The notes beneath the pieces were generated by a model. It saw nothing but the letters and a program-made list of their open reading frames with translations, was not told the DNA's origin and searched no databases. A stretch of 64,000 nucleotides of DNA. It comes from Actinospica robiniae DSM 44927 (GTDB lineage: Bacteria; Actinomycetota; Actinomycetes; Streptomycetales; Catenulisporaceae). Both the position numbers and the translations under genes were made by a program. The first letter of the stretch is position 1. Each line of letters begins with the position of its first letter. Positions 33,548 to 42,312 of the stretch are shown here, piece after piece. The stretch spans positions 9,716,154 through 9,780,153 of the forward strand of contig NZ_KI632511.1 of the NCBI RefSeq assembly GCF_000504285.1, written 5' to 3'.

Positions 33548-33979
33548 GTGAACCCCAGTCGCCGAAGCCTGCTCGCCGCCGCCGGCGGGTCGATGTTCCT
33601 GCTCGCGGGCTGCTCCTCGTCGAGTCCGAGCTCCACCCCCACCACCACGACGCCCGGCGGAGCCGGCTCCGCCTCCGCCGGTATGGGCACGACGCCGTCG
33701 AGCTCCGGGACTCCGGGCGCGACCGCCAGTACGATCACGATCCAGAACTTCGCGTTCTCGCCGGCCGCCCTCACCGTTGCGGCGGGAGCCACCGTCACGG
33801 TCAGCAACAAGGACACCACGACGCACACGGTGACCGCCAGCGACTCGGCGAAGTCCTTCAATACCGGAGATATCGCGGCGAACGCGACCACGACGTTCAA
33901 GGCGCCGAGCGCGCCCGGCACCTATCCCTACACGTGCACGATCCACCCGTTCATGCACGGCACGCTCACCGTCCAGTAG
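33548..33979 (+). CDS. Cupredoxin-like (plastocyanin/azurin) Tat lipoprotein
   Basis: A 143-residue exported copper protein. The N terminus combines a twin-arginine-type start (SRRSLLAAAGG, R5-R6) with a lipobox LLAGC (lipidated C22), then a Ser/Thr/Pro-rich linker (23-60). The cupredoxin domain has the type 1 copper ligands H93 (THTV), C130 (YTC), H133 and M136 (TIHPFMHG). It probably shuttles electrons at the cell surface or buffers copper. GTG 33548 is the likely start (the hairpin above separates it from the methyltransferase gene); GAAAGGA lies upstream. Confidence 0.88.
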   Translation: MNPSRRSLLAAAGGSMFLLAGCSSSSPSSTPTTTTPGGAGSASAGMGTTPSSSGTPGATASTITIQNFAFSPAALTVAAGATVTVSNKDTTTHTVTASDSAKSFNTGDIAANATTTFKAPSAPGTYPYTCTIHPFMHGTLTVQ

Positions 33980-34019
33980 GGGAGACGTGCGCGGCCGCCG
34001 AAGCGTTCTGCCGCGCCTC

Positions 34020-34655
34020 TCAGCGCGTCGGCGGCCTCAGTGTGGAGACGTAGAAGAGCCCGTCGCACATCGGGCCGAACTTGTAGGCCACCCGGTGCGT
34101 CGTGTTCCAGTCCGGGTCGTCCGGCGCCCGGAAGCCGAACCCGGTGGCCTGCTCGCACACCACCGTCGAGGCGGGCCACCAGGCCAGGTCGAAGGCCGCG
34201 GCCTGTCCCGGCTGCAGGTCGATCGACACGGTGGTGTCGCCCTCGTCGTCCCCGTCGAAGTCCTGCTGGGACGCGGCGATGTCGCTGACCGTCGTGGACG
34301 TCGCGGTGAGCGGGCCGTAGGGGGTGAGCACCGGGGAGCCGTCCAGCGAGCAGGCGACGTCGCCCGTGTCGGTGGCCAGGAACTGCTCCACGTCGAGGCC
34401 GGTGACGGTGCGCCGGCTGGCCGGGGTGATGGAGAGCTCTGCGGTGGTGCAGCGCCCCGAGATCGGCAGCGGACCGTGTGGCACCGAAGGGGTGGGCTTC
34501 GCCGCCGCGGCGGGTGACGTGCTGTCAGCCACGCGCGGCCGAGCGGCGGCCGTGTCCCGGGTCGAGGTACCGCAGCCCGCTGCGACCAGGACCCCGACGA
34601 CGGCGATCCCCGCCAGCGCGGCCGACCGGAACCGTTCCATAAAGCGCACGTCCAT
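34020..34655 (-). CDS. DUF4232-type lipoprotein
   Basis: The 211-residue protein has a signal peptide with lipobox VAAGC (lipidated C28 from the 34655 start; ATG 34640 is an alternative). After a low-complexity stretch, the domain with RCTTAELSITPASR ... DVACSLDGSPVLTPYG ... WWPASTVVCEQATGFGF and a late MCDG shows paired cysteines like the actinobacterial DUF4232 surface proteins. Function unknown. It lies tail to tail with the cupredoxin gene. Confidence 0.7.
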   Translation of the reverse strand: MDVRFMERFRSAALAGIAVVGVLVAAGCGTSTRDTAAARPRVADSTSPAAAAKPTPSVPHGPLPISGRCTTAELSITPASRRTVTGLDVEQFLATDTGDVACSLDGSPVLTPYGPLTATSTTVSDIAASQQDFDGDDEGDTTVSIDLQPGQAAAFDLAWWPASTVVCEQATGFGFRAPDDPDWNTTHRVAYKFGPMCDGLFYVSTLRPPTR

Positions 34656-34721
34656 CCGCCTCGAAGGGGCCGTCCATGCGGCATGCTCCCACGCGGTGCG
34701 CGGCGATCGCGGCATATCGGG

Positions 34722-36002
34722 TCAGCGGCGTGTTCGCCGCCGCCGGGCCCGCCAGCGCGCCCACCAGCGCGGACCGCCCCGGCGCAGCAAGGCGCCGAGC
34801 GGGCCGAGCCGGGCGTACTGGCGCCGCCGCTCGCCGGCCGCGGTGTCCAGCTCCTCCATCAGCCGCCGCGAGCGGTGCTCGAGGTCGAGCTCGTCCAGGA
34901 TCCGGTCGATCTCGGCCAGGATCGCCCCGTGCAGCTGCCAGGCGTGCGGGTGCAGCCGGACCCGGCTCAGCAGCAGCTGGGCCGCCTCGTCCCGGCTGGT
35001 CCAGGCCGCCGCCAGCTGCTCGGCCAGGTCCTCCTCGGCCTGCTGCGCGTTGGCGCTGACCTGCGCGGTGACCAGCTCGGCGAAGTTGACCAGGGCCTCT
35101 CCGACGTGGGTGAAGGTCTGCTCGAGACCGGTGCCGACGTCCTGCGCGAACAGCGGCTCGTCGCCGTGGCGGCGTTTGGCCAGGTCGGTCAGCGAGCGGG
35201 TGAGCACCCGCACCACGACCACGCAGATCTCCAGCGTGTCCAGGCCGGTGCGCAGGGTCAGCCGGGAGAGCAGGCCCTCGCTCACCCGCGGGTTGAACCG
35301 CAGGCTGTCCTCGGCACGGCGCAGCGCGTCGTCGACCTCGGCCACGTACTGGTCCAGCCGGCGCGCCTCGTAGAGCCGGGCCTCGATCTGCTCCACCACC
35401 GGAGGCGCGTCCAGCTCCCGGCCCATCGCCTGCAGCAGCGCGTTCATCCGCCCGGCCAGGTCCTCGACCGCCTGGGCGGCCGGGTCCACCCAGACCGGCG
35501 GGGCGAAGATCAGGTTGAAGCCGAGTCCTACCACGGCTCCGACCAGCGTCTCGACCACCCGGTCCCAGGCCTGCGAGGCCAGCTGGCTCACCCCGAGCAC
35601 GAGCATCGCGCTGATGGCGACCTCGTTGACGAACTCGTCCACCCGCACGAACTGGCCCACCGCCAGCGCGGCCAGGATGATCAGCCCGAGGCTCCACCAG
35701 GACAGCCCCGTGATCGAGCTGAACAGGCTCGCGATCAGCACCCCGATCACGACCGCGTTCACCCGCTTCACGCCGGTGGTCAGCGTCGAGTACAGGGTGA
35801 CCTGCACCACCAGCAGCGCGGTGAGCGGGGCGGTGAGCGGAGCCGGGTTCGCGCTGGCGTAGAGCGCGATCACGTAGGCGAGCGTGGCGGCGGCCGTCGC
35901 GCGCAGGATCTGCGCCACGACCGGGTCGCGCCGAGCGCGCTTCAGCTTGACTTTGGCGTCGGTCACCCCCGGGACGCCCGGCATGCCCGCCATGCCCGTC
36001 AT
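34722..36002 (-). CDS. FUSC family membrane protein (aromatic-acid exporter-like)
   Basis: The 426-residue protein has six hydrophobic segments in its N-terminal half (about 28-170), with ILRATAAATLAYVIALYA, PLTALLVVQVTLYSTLTTGVKRVNAVVIGVLIA and VETLVGAVVGLGFNLIFAPP, followed by a long soluble helical domain (about 185-400). This layout matches FUSC/YccS/AaeB-type proteins, some of which export aromatic carboxylic acids. Whether it serves the aromatic cluster 15 kb away is unknown. The start at 36002 has GGTGAG 6 bases upstream. It is divergent from a GGDEF gene across a gap that holds a 34-bp palindrome. Confidence 0.85.
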   Translation of the reverse strand: MTGMAGMPGVPGVTDAKVKLKRARRDPVVAQILRATAAATLAYVIALYASANPAPLTAPLTALLVVQVTLYSTLTTGVKRVNAVVIGVLIASLFSSITGLSWWSLGLIILAALAVGQFVRVDEFVNEVAISAMLVLGVSQLASQAWDRVVETLVGAVVGLGFNLIFAPPVWVDPAAQAVEDLAGRMNALLQAMGRELDAPPVVEQIEARLYEARRLDQYVAEVDDALRRAEDSLRFNPRVSEGLLSRLTLRTGLDTLEICVVVVRVLTRSLTDLAKRRHGDEPLFAQDVGTGLEQTFTHVGEALVNFAELVTAQVSANAQQAEEDLAEQLAAAWTSRDEAAQLLLSRVRLHPHAWQLHGAILAEIDRILDELDLEHRSRRLMEELDTAAGERRRQYARLGPLGALLRRGGPRWWARWRARRRRTRR

Positions 36003-36100
36003 GATCGGCTCACCTCGTGGTGATGCTCGCGCGCCGCCGCCTCGTCACCTCCGTTGACCCGAACGATGGGGGTCGGCCGGACCGACGCACCGGCCTCCAG

Positions 36101-36134
36101 GGCCGAACGGGTGATCGTGATCACCCGTTCGGCC
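36101..36134. promoter_or_regulatory. 34-bp perfect palindrome between FUSC and GGDEF genes
   Basis: Arms of 16 bases, GGCCGAACGGGTGATC (36101-36116) and its exact complement GATCACCCGTTCGGCC (36119-36134), are separated by 2 bases (gt). The gap is divergent (36003-36239), so a terminator makes little sense; an operator for a dimeric or tetrameric regulator is more likely. Confidence 0.7.
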
Positions 36135-36239
36135 GGTTCCGCGCGCGCCGAGGCTGTGATTGGCTCGAAGCTAGGGAGCCGCAAACGCACGGCTCGACGC
36201 GAAGGGAACCGAAGCACCTAGGCAGGGGAGCGAGGCGGC

Positions 36240-37316
36240 ATGACCGAGCTTCGCACGGCTAACGCGAGCGCGCCCGAGGCTCTGGCCGACGGGTCGGGCG
36301 GCGCCGACTCACGGCAGTGGGCGGTGAAGAACGTCGGCGGCGGACTGATGATCGCCGCGTCCGCGCTGGTGGTCCTGATCACGGTGCTCTACGACGTGCG
36401 CGGCGAGCCCTTCCCCGCGCTCACCCGGCACGTGAACTTCGGCCTCAGCGCCTGTGTGGCGGCGCTCGGCATCTACCTGCTGCGCACCCGGCGCCGGCTG
36501 CCCGGCTGGCTGGCCAACAGCATGCCCTCGACCGCCGCGATCCTCATCTGCCTGCCCACCTCGATGGACGAGTCCCCGGACGAGCTCGGCCCGCTGCTGC
36601 TGACCTGGCCGGTCACCTTCTCCGCGGCCGTGCTCACGGCCCGGGTGGCCTGGGTCACCGCCGGCATCGCCGCGCTGGTCTTCGCCGCGCTGGCCTCGCT
36701 CAACCGGGGCGTGGACGGCGTGGTGCTGTGGATCGAGGCCAGCGCGTCCCTGGTGGTGGTCTGCTGGATGGTGGTGCGCGTGCAGGGCCAGGCGCTGCGC
36801 CTGCGCGAAGCGCTCGCCCGGCTGGCCAGGACGGACGCGCTGACGGGCCTGACCAACCGGCGCGGCTTCGACGAGGCGCTGGCCCGCGAGCACGCCCGGC
36901 GCGGCCGCGGCGGCCCGCCCTGGGCGGTGCTGCTCGTGGACATCGACCACTTCAAGCTGGTCAACGACTCCTGGGGCCACCAGGCCGGCGACGAGACGCT
37001 GCGCCGCCTCGGCGCCCTGCTCTACTCCTCGTTCCGCGCGACGGACCTGGTCGGCCGGATCGGCGGTGAGGAGTTCGCCGTGCTGCTCGCGGACTGCGGC
37101 CCGGAGGACGCCGCCGCCCAGGCCCACGGCCTGTGCGAGACCGTGCGCACGCATGCGCGCGACTGGGAGCATCCGATCACCGTCAGCGTCGGCGCCGCGA
37201 CCGACCCCGGCCCGGTGGGGAACGGCTCGAGCCCGACTGAGCTCATGGCCGAAGCCGACACCGCGCTCTACGCGGCGAAGGCCGCCGGCCGCGACCAGGC
37301 CGTGGCGCGCGTCTAG
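36240..37316 (+). CDS. Membrane-bound GGDEF diguanylate cyclase
   Basis: Synthesises cyclic di-GMP from two GTP. The 358-residue protein has about six membrane segments (residues 32-185) as a sensor region and a C-terminal GGDEF domain (about 195-355): ARTDALTGLTNRRGFDEAL, LLVDIDHFKLVNDSWGHQAGDETLRRLG and the active-site GGEEF at about 275-279. RATD, five residues before it, is a good RxxD inhibitory I-site, so product feedback is expected. GGEEF is a normal active variant. The ATG at 36240 has a purine-rich ribosome site (GGGGAG). Its stop abuts that of the convergent gene with no spacer. Confidence 0.93.
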   Translation: MTELRTANASAPEALADGSGGADSRQWAVKNVGGGLMIAASALVVLITVLYDVRGEPFPALTRHVNFGLSACVAALGIYLLRTRRRLPGWLANSMPSTAAILICLPTSMDESPDELGPLLLTWPVTFSAAVLTARVAWVTAGIAALVFAALASLNRGVDGVVLWIEASASLVVVCWMVVRVQGQALRLREALARLARTDALTGLTNRRGFDEALAREHARRGRGGPPWAVLLVDIDHFKLVNDSWGHQAGDETLRRLGALLYSSFRATDLVGRIGGEEFAVLLADCGPEDAAAQAHGLCETVRTHARDWEHPITVSVGAATDPGPVGNGSSPTELMAEADTALYAAKAAGRDQAVARV

Positions 37317-38360
37317 CTAGGCATCCCAAAGCGAGAGCTGGGTGGCCTGCGGTTCCGCCGTCTCCGGCTCGGGCTCTGGTGCGGGCTCGGGCCGGGGGCG
37401 CGGCGGCTCTGAGCGGGTGAGGCCGAGCTCCCGGGCGTACGAGCGGACCGCGCCGGTTATGCGCTCGGTGTACCAGGACGGCGCGTAGGCGCCGCGGCGG
37501 TAGAGGGCACGGTAGCGGGGGACGAGGTGCGGGTGGTTGGCCTCCAGCCAGGAGAAATACCACTCGCGGGAGCCCGGGCGCAGGTTGAGCACCAGCGGAG
37601 TGATGGAGCTGGCACCGGCCTGCACCAGCGCCTCGACGCAGGCGCGCAGCTGCTCGGGTGAATCGGACAGATACGGCAGGATCGGCGCCATCAGCACCGA
37701 GCAGCCGAGCCCGGAATCAGCGAGGGTGCGGACCGCGTCGAGGCGGCGGGCCGGGCTGGGCGTGCCCGCTTCGACCGAGCGCCACAGCGGCTGGTCGAGC
37801 AGCCCGATCGACATGCTCAGCGAGACGCGCACGTCGCGGGAGGCGCTGAGCAGCAGCGGCAGGTCGCGCAGCATCAGGGTGCCCTTGGTCAGGATCGACA
37901 TGGGCGTCCCGGACGAGGCTAGGGCGCTGATGATCTCCGGCATCAGCCGGTAGCGCCCCTCGGCCCGCTGGTAGCAGTCCACGTTCGTCCCCATGGCCAC
38001 CGGCTCGCGCTGCCACGAGGGCCGCGCCAGCTCGCGCCGCAGCACCTCGGGCGCGTTGACCTTGACCACGATCCGGGTGTCGAAGTCCAGCCCGGTGTCG
38101 AAGTCGAGGTAGCTGTGCGTCTTCCTGGCGAAGCAGTAGACGCACCGATGGCCGCAGCCGCGATACGGGTTGATGGTCCAGTTGAACATCCAGGAGTCGG
38201 CGGTGACGTGGTTGAGCACCGATTTCGCGCGCACCTCGTAGAACGTGCTGCCGCGGAACCCCGGGGTGTCGAACGTGCGCACCACCGCTCCCGCGCCGAA
38301 CAGCGCCTCCTGCGCCGGTTCGGCCTCGCTACCGTCGATCAGCTGCCCGGACCATCTCAC
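37317..38360 (-). CDS. Rv2578c family radical SAM protein
   Basis: A 347-residue iron-sulfur protein of the radical SAM superfamily. The cluster motif is CxxxCxxC (C69, C73, C76) in NPYRGCGHRCVYCFARKTH, followed by DTRIVVKVNAPEVL and a TIM-barrel-like core with MGTNVDCYQRAEGRYRL. The C terminus is a Pro/Glu-rich tail ending LSLWDA. Related to SPL-type proteins, but the reaction is unknown. The GTG start at 38360 overlaps the stop of the upstream alpha/beta hydrolase by 4 bases, so both are co-translated. Confidence 0.9.
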   Translation of the reverse strand: MRWSGQLIDGSEAEPAQEALFGAGAVVRTFDTPGFRGSTFYEVRAKSVLNHVTADSWMFNWTINPYRGCGHRCVYCFARKTHSYLDFDTGLDFDTRIVVKVNAPEVLRRELARPSWQREPVAMGTNVDCYQRAEGRYRLMPEIISALASSGTPMSILTKGTLMLRDLPLLLSASRDVRVSLSMSIGLLDQPLWRSVEAGTPSPARRLDAVRTLADSGLGCSVLMAPILPYLSDSPEQLRACVEALVQAGASSITPLVLNLRPGSREWYFSWLEANHPHLVPRYRALYRRGAYAPSWYTERITGAVRSYARELGLTRSEPPRPRPEPAPEPEPETAEPQATQLSLWDA

Positions 38361-39235
38361 CCCGTCACTATAGAACGCATGTTCGAATCCGCGTCAAGTG
38401 TGATCAGGCGCAGGAACTCGGCCGGGTCGTCGATCCAAGGGAAGTGGCCGGCGTGCCGCTGGACGGCCACGCGTGCGTCCGGGAAGAACTTCGCGGCCGC
38501 TTCGGCGACGTGGGGGCGCGGGACCGAGTCGTATTCGGCGGCGAGGATGAGCACGGGGGCGGTCAACGTCGCGAGCTTCGCCTTGGTCCGCTCCGGGTCG
38601 AGCGCCGCGGGCAGGGCGTACATCGAGCCGCCGGCCCCGTTGTGGAACTGGTCGGCCGAGGCGGTCTCGTAGGCCGCGATCTCGTCGTCCCATCGGCCGT
38701 AGGAGAACCTTGCGTAGCACAGCCAGTCTTCCGCGGTGGCGTTCTCTTCGTCCTCGTCGATGCGGTGCTCGGCGGCGAGGGCGTCGGCGTACCACGGCTC
38801 GTGCCTGCGCGCCTGCTTCGCCTCGCTGCGGTGCTCGTCCGTCGGGCCGAGGCCGAGCGGGCGCAGGCTCGGGGTGATGAGTGTGAGGCTGCTGATACGG
38901 TCCGGGTGCTCGGCGGCGTAGAGCAGGGCCAGCGTGCCGCCGGCCGAGTGGGCGGCCAGATCGACGCGCTCGTATCCGAGGTGCTCGCGCAGCGCCTCGA
39001 CGTCGGCGACCATGCGGTCGGCGCGGTAGCTGTGGTGGTCGGCCGGGATGGCTGAGCGGCCGGTGCCGCGCAGGTGCAGGATCACCAGGGGACGGCGGTC
39101 CGCGAGGCCGCCGAGATCGCCGAGGTAGGCCGGCTCGCGCAGGGGGCCGCCGGGAATGACGATCAGCGGGTCGGGCCCCTCGCCCTTCAAGTCGTAGGCG
39201 AGCGGGGTGCCGTCGGGAGCTGTGAAGGTAGGCAT
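38357..39235 (-). CDS. Alpha/beta hydrolase (proline iminopeptidase-like)
   Basis: The 292-residue enzyme has a canonical fold: IPGGPLREPAYLGDLG (oxyanion region), LRGTGRS, nucleophile elbow AHSAGG (Ser in VDLAAHSAGGTLALLYA), acid LAAEYDSVPRP and His in HAGHFPWID. The GGPL and RGTGRS features are like prolyl iminopeptidases. The substrate is unknown. It overlaps the downstream radical SAM gene by 4 bases. Confidence 0.87.
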   Translation of the reverse strand: MPTFTAPDGTPLAYDLKGEGPDPLIVIPGGPLREPAYLGDLGGLADRRPLVILHLRGTGRSAIPADHHSYRADRMVADVEALREHLGYERVDLAAHSAGGTLALLYAAEHPDRISSLTLITPSLRPLGLGPTDEHRSEAKQARRHEPWYADALAAEHRIDEDEENATAEDWLCYARFSYGRWDDEIAAYETASADQFHNGAGGSMYALPAALDPERTKAKLATLTAPVLILAAEYDSVPRPHVAEAAAKFFPDARVAVQRHAGHFPWIDDPAEFLRLITLDADSNMRSIVTG

Positions 39236-39269
39236 GGCAGGATCGTGCCATACGGCTGGGTTCGGCAGC

Positions 39270-39752
39270 TCAGCCCTCGCCGATCTCGGCGATCAGCGCG
39301 CGCTCGTCCTCGTCCGACAGGCTCGTGCGCATGACCCGGCCGCCGAACGCGCCGAGGGTGTCGGTCAGGTTGGTGTCGGCCGGGTCGCTCGTCATCATCA
39401 CCACGGCGGCGGTGCCGGGCCGGAGCGTCTCGTTGACCTGCTTGCGGAACTCGTCGCCCACGCCGTGCTGGCGCATCGAGCCCCACAGCGCGCCGACGGC
39501 TCCGCCCACCGCGGCGCCGAGGAACGGAACGAGGAAGAGCAGGCCGAACACGCTGCCGAACAGCGCGCCGCCGGCCGCGCTCACCCCGGTGACGTTGCCG
39601 GGGGTGTCGACGTGGCTGTAGCCCTGCTCGTCCTTGGAGACGACCGCGATCCCGTGCAGCCGCAGCCCGGCCTTGCCGAGCTCCTCGACCCGGGCCGCGG
39701 CCTCGTCGGCGGTGGCCTTGTCGTCGTAGGCGATGACGATGAGGTCGGACAC
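39270..39752 (-). CDS. DUF1269 membrane-associated protein
   Basis: A 160-residue protein beginning MSDLIVIAYDDKATADEAA, with a central glycine-rich hydrophobic hairpin (about 58-90, SAAGGALFGSVFGLLFLVPFLGAAVGGAVGALWG) and a C-terminal alpha/beta segment (GTAAVVMMTSDPA). This is the DUF1269 layout; function is unknown, possibly a stress or envelope role. Confidence 0.85.
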   Translation of the reverse strand: MSDLIVIAYDDKATADEAAARVEELGKAGLRLHGIAVVSKDEQGYSHVDTPGNVTGVSAAGGALFGSVFGLLFLVPFLGAAVGGAVGALWGSMRQHGVGDEFRKQVNETLRPGTAAVVMMTSDPADTNLTDTLGAFGGRVMRTSLSDEDERALIAEIGEG

Positions 39753-39963
39753 GTCAGGCTCCTTGCGCTCGCGGGATCATCTGATCAGCAGATCTCACCT
39801 TCGCCCTCCCGGTACACCGCCGAGCCACCCGGCCCGCGCTTCCGGTCCCGCGAAGTTCACTCCTTCGGCCCTGTTCATCCGCATCCTGACAGGCCATCAC
39901 CCGGACAATGGCTATGAGCCGTCGGCCGCCCCGGCCCCGGCCCACCGCCCGCTCGGAGCGCCG

Positions 39964-42195
39964 ATGACCGTGCAGCAGCAGCGACCTGACCGCCCGTCGG
40001 GGCACACCAAGCGCGGCGTGCTGCGCCGGATGGGCGAGTTCTCGGCCCGGCACGCCCTCCCGGTGATCATCGGCTGGCTGGTCGCGCTCGCGGTGCTGCA
40101 GGCACTGCACGCCTCCTTCGGCGGCACCTACTCCGACGACTTCTCGCTGCCGGGCACCCAGTCCTACCAGGGCGCCCAGGTGCTCCAGCAGAACGCCCCC
40201 GGGTACGGCGGCACCGGCGCGACGATCGTGCTCAGCGACTCCAGCGCCCCGCTGAGCTCGGTGCAGAGCCAGGTCAACCAGACCATCGCGTCGCTCCAGA
40301 AGCTGCCGCACGTGCTGTCCGTGCAGAGCCCGCTGCCCTCCTCCACGGTGCCGCAGAACCCGGCCGCGCTCTCCGCCAACGGGCAGATCGGCTACATCAA
40401 CATCAGTTTCGCCCAGAATCCGAGCTCTTACGGCACCTCGTACCTCAACGGCGTGGACAACGCGGTGGCCCCGCTGCGGGCGGCCGGAGTCGAGGTCGAA
40501 TACGGCGGTCCGCTCGGCGAACTCGCCCGGCCCGCCAGCTCGGACCGCACCAGCGAGGCGATCGGCTTCGGCGTCGCGATCATCGTGCTGCTGGTCGGCT
40601 TCGGCAGCGTCATCGCCTCGATCGTGCCGCTGCTGACCGCGCTGATCAGCGTGATCGTCGGACTGGCCATCCTGGGGCTGGTCGCCGCCGCGCTGACCTT
40701 CGCCAGCGTCTCGCCGACCCTGGCCACCATGATCGGGCTCGGCGTCGGCATCGACTACGCGCTGTTCCTGCTCACCCGGCACCGCCAGCAGCTGATGGAC
40801 GGGGCCGATCCGGTCACCGGCGCCGGCCGGGCCGTATCCACCAGCGGACACGCCGTGCTGGTCTCCGGCACCACCGTCGTGGTCGCCCTCGCCGGGCTCT
40901 ACGTCTCGCAGATCCAGTTCATCGGCCGGCTCGGCATCGCCGCCGCGATCACCGTGATCACCGCGGTGGCCGGCGCGCTCATCCTGGTTCCGGCGCTGCT
41001 CGGGCTGATCGGCCGCAAGATCGACGCGCTGCACCTGCGCCGGCCGATCGCCGAACGGGAGCCGGACACCGAGGGCGGCAAGCAGGGCTTCTGGGAGCGC
41101 TACGCCCGGCGGGTGGAGCGGCGGCCGTGGTGGTTCCTCGCCACCGGCGTCATCGTGCTGGCCATCCTCGCGATCCCGCTTGTGTTCATCCAGCTCGGCC
41201 ACATCGACGACGGCGCCGACCCGACCAGCTTCACCGACCGGCGCGCCTTCGACCTGATCTCCACCGGCTTCGGCCCCGGCGCCAACGGGCCGTTGACCGT
41301 CACCGTCGACCAGGCCTCGGTGCCCTCCGGGAACCGCGCCGCGCTCGCCTCGAACGTCAACAATGCCCTGATGCACGTGCCCGGCGCGGCCAGCGCCACC
41401 CCGGTGCAGCCGGTCGGCAACGGCAATGTGCTGGTGTCCACCGTGATCCCGACGACCATCCCGCAGGCCAAGGGGACCACGGACCTGTTCAACAACCTGA
41501 AGGACACGGTGCTGCCGAACGCCGTCGCGGGCACCGGCGCGCAGACGTACGTGACCGGCACGACCGCGGCGCAGATGGACTTCACCGAGCTCATCGCCAG
41601 CCGCCTGCCGCTGATCATCGCGGTCGTGGTCGCGCTCGCGTTCCTGATCATCCTGTGCGTCTTCCGCGGCCTGCTCGTCGCGTTGAAGGCGGCCGTGCTG
41701 AACCTGCTCTCGATCGCGGCGTCCTACGGCGTGGTGGTGGCCGTCTTCCAGTGGGGCTGGGGCGGTCCGGCCCTAGGCGTTTCCGGCGACGTGCCGATCG
41801 AGAGCTACGTGCCGATGATGATGTTCGCGATCGTCTTCGGGCTGAGCATGGACTACGAGGTCTTCCTGCTCTCACGTGTACACGAGTACTGGCTGCGTAC
41901 GGGTGCGGCCAAGGACAGCGTCGCGCACGGGATCGAGGTCACCGCGCGGGTGATCTCCTGCGCGGCCATGATCATGGTGAGCGTGTTCGCGGCGTTCCTG
42001 CTCAGCGACAACATCGTGGTCAAGATGCTCGGGCTCGGACTCGCCGTCAGCGTCCTGATCGACGCCACGGTCGTGCGGCTGCTGCTGGTGCCCGCGGTGA
42101 TGACGGTGCTCGGCCGGCGCGCCTGGTGGGTCCCGCGCTGGCTGGACCGGATCCTGCCGCACATCAACCCGGAGGGCGACGCGCAGGAGGCCTGA
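39964..42195 (+). CDS. MMPL family RND transporter
   Basis: A 743-residue membrane exporter with two repeats of one helix, a large extracytoplasmic domain and five helices (12 membrane segments). Features include the N-terminal HALPVIIGWLVALAVLQALH, TMIGLGVGIDYALFLLTRHRQ in repeat 1 and its counterpart MMMFAIVFGLSMDYEVFLLSRVHE in repeat 2, both with the proton-relay Asp-Tyr typical of MMPL proteins. Substrates are usually lipids or hydrophobic metabolites. ATG 39964 follows GGAG by 5 bases. A short imperfect palindrome (ATCTGATCAGCAGAT, 39779-39793) lies in the divergent gap. Confidence 0.92.
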   Translation: MTVQQQRPDRPSGHTKRGVLRRMGEFSARHALPVIIGWLVALAVLQALHASFGGTYSDDFSLPGTQSYQGAQVLQQNAPGYGGTGATIVLSDSSAPLSSVQSQVNQTIASLQKLPHVLSVQSPLPSSTVPQNPAALSANGQIGYINISFAQNPSSYGTSYLNGVDNAVAPLRAAGVEVEYGGPLGELARPASSDRTSEAIGFGVAIIVLLVGFGSVIASIVPLLTALISVIVGLAILGLVAAALTFASVSPTLATMIGLGVGIDYALFLLTRHRQQLMDGADPVTGAGRAVSTSGHAVLVSGTTVVVALAGLYVSQIQFIGRLGIAAAITVITAVAGALILVPALLGLIGRKIDALHLRRPIAEREPDTEGGKQGFWERYARRVERRPWWFLATGVIVLAILAIPLVFIQLGHIDDGADPTSFTDRRAFDLISTGFGPGANGPLTVTVDQASVPSGNRAALASNVNNALMHVPGAASATPVQPVGNGNVLVSTVIPTTIPQAKGTTDLFNNLKDTVLPNAVAGTGAQTYVTGTTAAQMDFTELIASRLPLIIAVVVALAFLIILCVFRGLLVALKAAVLNLLSIAASYGVVVAVFQWGWGGPALGVSGDVPIESYVPMMMFAIVFGLSMDYEVFLLSRVHEYWLRTGAAKDSVAHGIEVTARVISCAAMIMVSVFAAFLLSDNIVVKMLGLGLAVSVLIDATVVRLLLVPAVMTVLGRRAWWVPRWLDRILPHINPEGDAQEA

Positions 42196-42240
42196 CGGGT
42201 CGTTCGGGGCGGTGGTGCTCCACATCCGCGGCATCGTGCT

Positions 42241-42299
42241 GCATGATGCTTGTGTGGCATCACTCGGCGTGTCGCCTCACACATGGTGCCGCATCATGC
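42241..42299. promoter_or_regulatory. Inverted repeat upstream of the SMP-30-like gene
   Basis: GCATGATGC (42241-42249) and GCATCATGC (42291-42299) are exact complements separated by 41 bases; TGTGTG and CACACA blocks lie between them. They could form a stem or be a spaced regulator site just before the ribosome site (GAAGGAG). Confidence 0.4.
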
Positions 42300-42312
42300 C
42301 GAAGGAGCCTGT

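Noticed and set aside
36101-36134. Bidirectional transcription terminator
   Set aside because: The flanking genes are divergent and both start toward the palindrome rather than ending there.
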